A stretch of DNA of 64,000 bases, from assembly GCA_025529335.1 (NCBI GenBank), contig JAMYHX010000207.1, positions 1 to 64,000 of the forward strand, given 5' to 3'. The position numbers and the translations under genes were made by a program. The DNA is from Rhizopus sp. PT2906. Its lineage: Eukaryota; Mucoromycota; Mucoromycetes; Mucorales; Rhizopodaceae. The notes below the pieces were generated by a model that had not been told where the DNA came from, did not search any database, and saw only the letters and a list, made by a program, of their open reading frames with translations. Below, piece by piece: positions 56,201-64,000 of the stretch (positions within the stretch are counted from its first letter, which is position 1; each line of letters begins with the position of its first letter).

Positions 56201-58488
56201 GGAATAGATCGTGCTTCTTTTTTATATTCTAAAAGCATGGGTGTATTCATCAAAAACTCGGTTAGATCAACTAACCAAGGCTCCAGTCATATCCTTGTTT
56301 ATGATCACGAAACATAACGTAACTTATTCGCATGGGAATGTATTACATGGATACCATAACCTTAAAGAAGACCGAGGCATGTAACAAACATAAACATTAA
56401 TAGCAGCTGATGGAGGAAGGCAGGCGCGTTAAGAATTGTGTTATTCTATGAAAGACAGTCTATGTAAGTGTTACGCGATATTGCTTGTTTGAATAGTTAA
56501 TCAAGGCAAATGGTTGAATTATAAAAATTGTATATTCATGAATGTCAAGCAGTTCATTCTAGACTAAATCGAATGATCTATAACAAACCCAGGGTGTTCT
56601 GTTGACACCTTCACGCTTGAGAAAAACTCTTTATCTGAAGCTGTAAAAGTGTATGTACTACTATTTGATAATTAAAACCAATGACGCGCTATCCTTGTGG
56701 GATATAAGCATACGCGCCTTCCTTTGACTCTTTCGTTTTGGTTTAAGTTGCGTGAATAAAAGATTTAGTCTGTTTTACTTGTAACTTTTATTGTTATTAT
56801 TATACTTTGAAACATTTGCACCCTAAATGATGGTGTAACCATGCAAACGCCTAGTGTTTCAAAGGGTTTGTAATCTAGAAGTTAATATCCATGACAATGT
56901 CACCATTTCGTCTAAAAAAGCACTAGCATTGGTAAATGCTGTCTTCAAATAACCTGTATGTATTTACTATTATTATGCCACGTAAATACAGATAATCTTA
57001 CAAAACAATATTCTTCAAGGTACAAGTCTATAGTATTAAATTCAAGTTTGATGACAGCCAGTTACACTGAAAGAAGCAGTAAATGAACTAAAATACAACC
57101 GACTATAAACTGATAGGTCTCCATTTATATATAATGTCGTGGGCTTTTCATGACAGTAGCCATACTATTGAAAAGTTTACCCTTGCAAAATGACTATCCT
57201 GTAGTTTTTAGTTATAACCCAATTCAGCTTCTCTTTTATAAAGTACCCTGAAGAGAAAAATAAGAGCTCTCTTAACTAAGCTAAGAGTGGTAAGTGTAAG
57301 TAATGCCGTAGTTTTATATGAAAGAAGCATTGGAATCAAGCAACAGAGAGTGTATTTATTGACGTTACTCGTGAAAGCCTGGACATATACCTTTTGGAGC
57401 TACAGATCCCCTATAATGTAGATAATAAGAAGTGTAAAGACTACTGCAATGTTGATTGTTGCATGTTTTGAATTTAAGTATATTATTTTGTAATTTTATT
57501 GGCAAAAAAGTTGGAGTAGGCTTGGAAAAGGCGATCTAAAAGTTAATATTAATATAAAAAGAAAGCAAGTGTTGCTGAAATAATCCAAAGGTTATCTAAT
57601 ACTTAAATCTATAGTTTCCTTGAGGTTCACAGGGAGTTTGTTAATAAAATCAGAGACTTGAGGATAAAACAAACTTAACTGAGGAAAACGTTTATTGGAA
57701 GACAGAACTGGTTGAACGTTGCAGTGTAATGGGCAATACAGCCAAATACATTGACGGTAGCTAATGTATTTGCTATGATAACTGTTGCAACAGTTTTGTT
57801 TACCTCTAACCCACTCCCCTAAAAGCTATCAGAGTCGGAAGCAGTCGTACCTGCCGCAGCTCAACTGGAAGCATTTCTGATGGCTCATAAATCAAGCTCG
57901 TGGGTAGTAATCATGTGGAGAGTGATGACAAGATACTTGATATCTGCAAAGCCAACGACTTGTCAAAGATCATATCGGCTACTGTTGATAGCGAATTCAG
58001 TCTTGGTAACAAGTTTTGGTATGTGAATGGTAAAAGAAACGAGAAAGAATATTGGCCAATAAAGTGCAAGACAGCCCTAAAGGAACAAATGCCTTTAAGA
58101 AAAGGACTTGAGTTGACTATTTGAAAGCTTTGATTACCTTCTATATCTTAGAGTCTGAGTAAAGTTCACTTCATTGTACTTTCTTAATAAAGTGAATTCT
58201 ATCGTACTAACTTGCATTCATACCGAATCATCTGCTTCAAGGAATAGCAGTAAAGGTATATTTCATTAATAAATAAGGCTATCATCTTTGTTTCTATATA
58301 CTTTCTTAATAGCTTATTGACTTCTGTACGACACTTCTATTCAACTCTTCATAGAAAAAGGGCGAAGGAAAAGGCTTTATCTTAATTAACTTGGATGATG
58401 TCTCTTCATCTGCTGATAGACTATGAAAATAATACCACAATTGCGCATAGTTATGGAAAGAAAGGGCGTGTACTTTAATACTAAAGAG
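56155..58488. other. 2.3-kb gene-poor region with one unassigned ORF
   Basis: AT-rich accessory DNA between the two duplicated secreted-protein loci. A 74-codon ORF at 57900-58124 (MGSNHVESDDKILDICKAND, then FWYVNGKRNEKEYWP) has plausible codon use and could be the last exon of a small gene, but no upstream exon or signal peptide was found. Nothing else was recognised. Confidence 0.35.
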
Positions 58489-58790
58489 TTATATGTACTT
58501 TTTACTCCATGAAAACAAATTCGTTATTATTTCTTTAACGCAGCAAGTCCAGCATGGACTGAAAAATACTGGCTCCATCATTTCACCACAGCGAGGCGTT
58601 TCACGTAAACAAACATACTCATAGCTTCGAGGCTTTGCACTGTCCATTAAATCAGAGCGGCAGTTACGAGATAGGTAGCTGTCCATTATGTGACAGCCTT
58701 CAACAGTAGATGTGGCCATAAAAGAGCCAAGAGCAAAGAGAACAGCAGAGATGATCTTGATGTTTTCAAATTTTGTATGGTAAAAAGATA
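58225..58790. repeat. Duplicated segment, copy B
   Basis: Partner of 55580-56200, diverged by substitutions and small indels in the flanks but clearly alignable across the whole gene and its 3' side (for example TACACGCCCTTTCTTTC on the minus strand in both). Confidence 0.75.
58489..58761 (-). pseudogene. Start-lost paralogue of the cysteine-rich secreted protein
   Basis: Aligned with the gene at 55876-56154, the signal-peptide codons are conserved (ISAVLFALGSFMA), but the initiator ATG is ATC at 58759-58761. The next in-frame ATG (58719) would remove the signal peptide. The cysteine pattern is partly kept (GCHIMD, RNCRSD, PRC, PCWTCC), while the middle has diverged (EYVCLRETPRCGEMMEP). It is either a decayed duplicate or a gene using an unidentified upstream exon. 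Confidence 0.65.
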
Positions 58791-59228
58791 ATAAACAGAT
58801 GTCAATAGACCGTGATCCTTAGTCTTGGGAAGCTGTGGTACACTATTTCCAGAAAGCAATGTCGTTCCAAGATGTCGTATTCTGTATATTTTGTATTATA
58901 AATTTTCGAATTATGTGACATTAGTTATATAAAAGACTTTATTGTCAATGGTATTCATAGGAATCGGTAAGGAAAAATAATGGTGACAATTGGTTAAATC
59001 ATCTGCAAACTCTTGCGGTAGAATGCCATTTTCAACGTCAAGTGGCTGCTGTAACGGGAAAACAATCCTTCGCGTCTGTCATTATCGTAGCAATTGATCC
59101 AATTAAATCGGTCTTGCACATGCCTGCTCCTTTCACCAGACGTATTTCATATCGGCACTGGCTGGTGTTGATTTTCCTTGCGCATCAATGGGTGTGACAG
59201 AGATTGATTCATTTTCGGATAGATGCCG

Positions 59229-59513
59229 TCATTTAAAACTATGAGCCCACAATCGACCATCCTCAGCATACGCCTGCAAACGTCGTTTAGCTAAGGTTGA
59301 CCCTTCTCCATTACACTTTATGATTTCTTCAAACCGGCTTGCTACAGCTTTACTAAAGGAGTGCATCTTGGTAGTCATGTTTATTTCGGAATCCTTGAAC
59401 ACGGAGAACATCTTCAAAGCTGCTTTATACAGAATCTGCAGTGTAGGATCGTGTTCATCTAAAGTCAAAATGTTCTTTTCTTGCTGTATACAAAAATATA
59501 CCAAAGCTATCAT
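59229..59513 (-). pseudogene. ORF remnant truncated by a MITE copy
   Basis: A 94-codon frame (from MIALVYFCIQQEKNILTLDE to GRLWAHSFK) with natural codon use. The frame stays open upstream to the boundary of MITE copy 3 at 59540-59544 and no continuation is evident beyond it. The sequence is helical and charged and is not recognised. It is most likely the C-terminal part of a gene or mobile-element ORF into which the MITE inserted. Confidence 0.35.
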
Positions 59514-59539
59514 TGGGCTTATTGGAAGAGTTAGAAATT

Positions 59540-59968
59540 GTGAAATACTGCATGCGCCAGAAAATACGCCAGAAGTTAGACTAATTCTATGGGCACTACC
59601 TCTACCTTTTACCTATGATATAACCCAACAAAGCTTTTCAATCTGCAGAGTCAAACTAAACATGACTTTTATAAAATCGTCATATTGGTTTGTTTTTTTT
59701 CAAGAAGAAGAGAAAAAAAAAGAAAGAAATGTTGTTTCTTTATTTATTCTAATCTTATGTTGTCAGTTGATCAACAAAGATACAAGAACACGTGTAATTA
59801 TGATGACATTGTATTTTATATCAGAGAGAGTGAACTGGACAGCCTTAGGCTAGGCAGAGACTTTGGTAATGTGAAGTTGTATAGTGACAACATAGGTAGT
59901 GCCCCAAGGAAGCGCCCGTAGCATTAGCCTATTTTCTGGTGCATTTTTTGGTGCATGTAGTGTTGGCC
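59540..59968 (+). mobile_element. MITE-like DNA element, copy 3
   Basis: A near-full-length relative of the 808-1225 element. The left end AATACTGCATGCGCCAGAAAAT is a diverged version of the consensus terminus; the right end GTGCATGTAGTGTT (59951-59964) is intact, with an extra partial repeat TTCTGGTGCA just inside it. Internal matches with copy 2 include AAACATGACTTTTATAAA, a TTTTCAAGAAGA tract and TGCACAG/GGACAGCC regions in the same order. No clear target duplication remains. Confidence 0.7.
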
Positions 59969-60554
59969 GTATTTTATTCGACTTACTCCAAAAAAATCCT
60001 AATATCACTTGGTGATGTTGATAGCCCGGCGTACTCAATTATGACCAGGCGGACAAGGTCTATATTAAATCTTTAGCCAATATAACTATTATATTAAATG
60101 TTGACGTACCTGAGATATCGACATGGGAACCTTTTAAATGCAGCAGTAACTCATCTTACTTTGGCGAGTCTCTTTCCAATATGGGCTCACGAATACTTCT
60201 TCGCACTTTCTGCAAAAGTATAATTTGCTTATCATTAATTGCAAAAGGCGTACGCGGGATTCTTTTGTTTCTTGAGAGGGAGATTTCCGCGCGTATTCTA
60301 TCGTTACGTATTTGGTATAATATTGTATATATTTCCAATACGCATTGACAGAGTTGAAAGTATCTGTCGCGAAATCTACAGAATAGATTGTTAAAATATT
60401 GAGTTTTAAGACTCTGTAAAGTATTTTTTTTACTTCTCATCTGGTCATTCACAATTCACAGGCTTCGTCCACACTTTCGATCTTTTTTTCTTGAGCGTTC
60501 TGTGTTTTCCCAGATACCGGCTTGACTTATCCAGTATTGGAGCTTTTTTGAGCT
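59969..60554. other. Gene-poor spacer with an unassigned minus-strand ORF
   Basis: A 98-codon frame at 60156-60452 on the minus strand (basic, LQSLKTQYFNNLFCRFRD) has no recognised family. It may be another mobile-element remnant lying between MITE copy 3 and the foldback element. Confidence 0.3.
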
Positions 60555-61045
60555 GCAATGTTTTTCTAATGATGGAAAATTTGGGGTTTTGCTATTTGCA
60601 CAGCACATCTGCACAGTATTTTCACAATTAGTGACATAAGTAATTCAATTTGCATAGTAAATAGCATATTTATCGTAATTACCTTATAAGAGCTACATAT
60701 TGTAAAAAAATTACTTGAAGAAAGAAAAACAAAAAAAGCTGACCACAAATGCGTTATTCTTCTAGACGCGTCATGCCCAATTCTCATTGGTTGTAATAAA
60801 TCATGCAATAATCCTGTTTGCTATTTTTAATGATGAATTCTTAGCATAATAAAGAGATTATTACAGATTCATCGGTAAATGCTTCCCTTATACTTCATTG
60901 CTGTACATAGCGTTATATGGGTGTAGTTTGTCTAGTGCTGTTTGCTGTGCAAGTTGAATTGCTTACGTCACTAATTGTGAAAATGCTGTGCAGATGTGCT
61001 GTGCAAATAGCAAAACCCAAAATTTGGCTCATCATTTCATATTGC
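60555..61045. mobile_element. Foldback/MITE-like element with ~105-bp inverted repeats
   Basis: The left arm (60555-60660) and the inverse complement of the right arm (60940-61045) agree over about 105 bp. The central block TTTTGCTATTTGCACAGCAC is identical, and CTGCACAG, TTTTCACAATTAGTGAC and AATTCAA follow in both. The roughly 280-bp interior has no ORF. The structure is that of a non-autonomous inverted-repeat transposon unrelated to the element at 808-1225. Clear target duplications were not found. Confidence 0.75.
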
Positions 61046-61328
61046 TCTTCGGCTGTAAGAAATTGCTTTTGAGTTAGCAGTGACGTAATTTATAAAAGAA
61101 CACCAAATCAAGAAATTCAAAAATCTAACTGACAGTATCAAAAAGCAGTAGAGTAGCAGCCCCTCTTTTTCTTCCTACTTTTAAAACTCAAGTTTAAAGT
61201 TAAAAAACCAACCTATTCAAAAAAGCCTTTAAGTCCGTTCAATGTTGTCATTTTGTTTAAAAACCGTTATAAAAATAAAACATAAAACTATCACTTAAGT
61301 AAAATTCCGTATTTTATTTAAGGAAAAT
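61046..61328. other. Short spacer, nothing recognised
   Basis: AT-rich DNA between the foldback element and a frameshifted ORF-family relic; no feature identified. Confidence 0.3.
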
Positions 61329-61761
61329 TCACTTTGTATAGCAGCTACCATTCAATGGATCTTCGCTGGTTGCAATTTCTTTCATTAGGTCAAGTAAGCG
61401 CTCCTTACAGAATGGTACAACCGTGCCATCGACCTTTCGTTTTCTGGAGGTTATTATGTTGTTATCGTCATCATCATCGTGGCCATCACTATGATCGCTA
61501 TTGTCTTTGCCATTGCGATCATCAACGTTACCTGGTAAATCTGTAAATGACATTATTGGAGAATTGGGATAGCTTATAAACTTAAAAGGATCTCGCTCGT
61601 GTACATTGATACCAATGGCCATCGGTTGAAAAGGGCCTTGGTTGCGCATGTGTACTGCAATTAAACCACTTTTTTAAATGTTCTTTTGCATTTTTTCTAT
61701 TTTCTAGATCATTTGGTTTGTATCCAAACACAAGGCATGAAACTTGGCATAAAGTTAGCAT
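61329..61761 (-). pseudogene. Frameshifted, truncated relic of the ORF family at 63084
   Basis: The start MLTLCQVSCLVFGYKPN (from 61761) and the segment PMAIGINVHERDPFKFISYP through VVPFCKERLLDLM align with the intact gene at 63084. The two parts lie in different frames because about 2 nt are missing near 61668-61675 (AAAAAAG region). The acidic Asp/Asn linker is kept (HDDDDDNN). Similarity ends after the EDP...CYxx segment at a TGA, where the intact copy continues for over 150 codons. It is a degraded paralogue in inverted orientation. Confidence 0.7.
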
Positions 61762-63083
61762 TTTCAGAGCGAAACAATTACAACTGGAGAAAAAAACAAT
61801 AAAAGATGGCCGGTAAGTATATTCTTTTATTCATGGTTTTCCAATAACGTTAACTTTGATTAGATGCGACATTTCTTTGTGATTCTCTGTATCTCACTCC
61901 TGTTTTGTAATTTAATCCGGAACTTATCCGTAGATAGCTCATGTTACCACGGTTACATGCACTAAATTAGCTGTTAGGATCAATAAATCCCTCTCTGAAA
62001 TGCGCTTAAACGGTTCCTTTTTGCTTTATTTTGTTCTGGTCTCTTCTATTTTAGAAAGATCTCCATGGTAATTGCCATCAATTGTTATATGCATATTGTT
62101 ACACGAGTTCCCATAGGTACAGCAGCTCTCCTTTTTTTAGTTTATTAATTTATACTTTTTCTTTACTAACTACAGCAAACATGTAAAGAATACATTAGAA
62201 AGAATCAATATCAAATGAACAAAAGTAAAGAGAATGTGTAAGCCAACATCTTTTTTTTTTTACTGTTCATCCCTTGTTGCGTGCAGTAACACTCCAATAG
62301 AAAAGGGTCCCAAAGGTTGCACAAGGCTATTCCTAGGGTATGGGGAAGCAGGTAACCTTATTATCTAAAAAAGGATCTTTGCTAATTTACTCTTATCTAC
62401 TGATCAAAATGAATGATAAACAAGGCACGTATTTGGTAACTAAGCCTTGTGTCGCAGTAGCTTTTCATAATGTCAACCATGAGAGATGACCCATTAGATG
62501 AAGAATCTAGTGACATCTCTAACTTTCACTTACCATTAACTATGACAAGCATATTTACAGGGGACTTGTTTAAAGCTATTATTTGATATAATTCGTTTTT
62601 CAATAAAAGTCCATGTGTATATCCTTTTTTTATAGATTCCTACAGATAATAGAGTCTCGGAACTGTTCCGAATTTGGGTTATAACTGTTCTTACCCCCTT
62701 TTTTGAAACTATTGCTCTAGGGCGTAAATTTAGTTCTAAATCATTGAAACATAGAACCAACAGAAAAAAGATACTAGGTCTTTTGTCATTTGAATTGCTT
62801 TGAAGCAGGTGATAAGATGTTGCAAGGCGCCAAACCAGCATATTTAATACAGCAAGTAACATACAGTGTTTCCGGAAAGTAACATCGCGTTCTATGAAGT
62901 TTTAGAGTGACATTTATCTCTGGAAATAGTGTGTGTGTTTTTTTTTAAAAAATAAAACCTTGTTCTCATGACTGTCAAAACATCTCTGTATGCAAACAGA
63001 CACCCAAAATTCTGGCTATTTTGATCTTCACAAATTTCGATTTTAAGATACATCTTCTTTCTTATTACAAACTTTTAACAATC
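61762..63083. other. 1.3-kb gene-poor region
   Basis: A 108-codon minus-strand frame at 62536-62862 is unassigned. ACAGTGTTTCCGGAAAGTAA at about 62861-62880 and TCTGGAAATAGTGTGT at about 62921-62936 recall a transposon terminus, and a related ACACTATTTCCAGAAAG occurs near 58842, but no complete element could be delimited. Confidence 0.3.
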
Positions 63084-64000
63084 ATGTTGACTCTGGGCCA
63101 AGCTTCCTGTCTTGTTTTGGGGTATCTACCAAACATTTCGGAAGAAAGGAAAAAGGCGAAACAACATTTACAAAAAAGCGGTCTCATTGCAGCTTATTTA
63201 CGTGGACAAGACCCATTTCGTCCTATGGCCATTGGTATGAATGTTATTGAAAGAGATCCGTACACATATATTTCATATCCTGAATCTCCCAGAATCTTGA
63301 CAGAGGATATTTTCCATTCAGAACCACATAACAATGTTAATGATGATAACGATGATCATGGAAACAACAATGACAGTGGTAACAAGGACAGTAGTGATGA
63401 CGAGAATGACAATAGCAACATTGGTGAAGCAAGTTACCAGACAAAGGCTGGCCATAAGAGAAATCACAGCGGTGAAATTGTGCCATTCTGCAAGGATCGC
63501 TTATTGCACATGATAAGCACAATTGCAAGCCATGAGGATCCCCATAATGATGATTGTTATGTTCAACAATTTGCTACAATGGAATCGCAGTTTGCAATGA
63601 TAAGGACCATTTTCCCACGACTTGAATACTACTGCTCGATTAAACAATTACAATATTGGATCAGTCAAGCTGGATTATGGGGCACCATAAGCAGGCGTAA
63701 AATTAATGGCGTCAGAGTTTCTGGCCGCAATCTATGGATTGTAAAAGAGCAATATCGAGGTAAAGCATTATTAATAACACTAAATTAAAACTCGCGTATT
63801 TCTGTAGCATTTCTGGCAGACAATTGCGATTCAATTTCTGCATATTGGTCTCATTTACAAAATTGTTCTGATTTCATGACAATTGGATATGTGAGGAAAT
63901 CTCCCACCAACGAGACTCGGGCATCAAGAGCCCGTCTCCTGCAGCTCATGATTGATAAACTGTACTTTCGTGGCAAATGTGAGGAAGTATTTGTTAGTCC
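63084..64000 (+). CDS. Member of a multicopy-type ORF family, 3' end beyond window
   Basis: The gene is open from MLTLGQASCLVLGYLPN to the window edge with one intron (exons 63084-63759 and 63808-64000+), giving at least 289 codons. Order of parts: an N-terminal region (QDPFRPMAIGMNVIERDP), an acidic Asp/Asn linker, VPFCKDRLLHMI, and QLQYWISQAGLWGTISRRK, which could be a small helix-turn-helix. After the intron comes TIGYVRKSPTNETRASRARL then LYFRGKCEEVFVS. The family is not certain. The YVRKS segment faintly recalls the catalytic start of serine recombinases, but spacing and neighbouring residues do not confirm it. A degraded paralogue lies at 61329-61761. Confidence 0.65.

Noticed and set aside
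58842..62936. Tc1/mariner-like terminal repeats
   Set aside because: Three short similar strings were seen but with no consistent pair, TA duplication or transposase, so no element could be delimited.
1..64000. CRISPR array, rRNA operon or prophage
   Set aside because: No regularly spaced direct repeats, no rRNA-like sequence and eukaryotic spliced genes throughout.

Overview
This window reads as nuclear DNA of an early-diverging filamentous fungus, most likely a Mucorales (Mucoromycota). The reasons are AT-rich intergenic DNA with long poly-T/poly-A tracts, many short introns (about 45-65 nt) with TACTAAT-like branch points, very compact spacing of conserved eukaryotic genes, and an Integrator subunit (INTS9), a complex that Dikarya have lost. 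Gene models were built by hand. Where exon coordinates are given, the exon lengths sum to an open reading frame, so most models rest on frame arithmetic as well as family resemblance.

Layout. 1-1364: accessory edge with two copies of a MITE-like element and a truncated membrane-protein ORF. 1365-8101: one 10-exon gene for the B-box-binding TFIIIC subunit (TFC3/GTF3C1). 8170-17543: minus-strand block of a DUF2828 von Willebrand-type protein, an SCP2 protein, an acyl-CoA oxidase ending SRL, and an aminoglycoside-phosphotransferase-fold kinase ending SKL; the last three look like a peroxisomal lipid-oxidation group. 17892-28432: a seven-helix membrane protein, a COMPASS PHD protein (SPP1/CXXC1), ribosomal protein P1, a SEC14/CRAL-TRIO protein, a kinesin-14, an RCHY1-type E3 ligase and an ADP-ribosylglycohydrolase. 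28433-30240: gene-poor with a decayed coding relic.

30241-53622: a gene-dense stretch. It holds a Zn2Cys6 regulator, a Sae2/CtIP/Ctp1 homologue interrupted by an in-frame UAG, NAA30, an APP1-type phosphatidate phosphatase, a TFC6/GTF3C2-like WD protein (second TFIIIC subunit), an ELO elongase, a LYR protein, cyclase-associated protein, VPS53, an unresolved membrane-anchored locus, a GATA factor, a coiled-coil protein, INTS9, NOP10 and THG1. The last three form an RNA-maturation neighbourhood.

53623-64000: accessory, gene-poor DNA. It contains a small secreted cysteine-bearing protein with a Kex2-like site, a duplicated pair of cysteine-rich secreted-protein genes (one has lost its start codon), a third MITE copy abutting a broken ORF, a foldback element with roughly 105-bp inverted repeats, and two members of a multicopy-looking ORF family (one frameshifted, one intact and running off the end). 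No CRISPR array, rRNA or convincing tRNA gene was seen.
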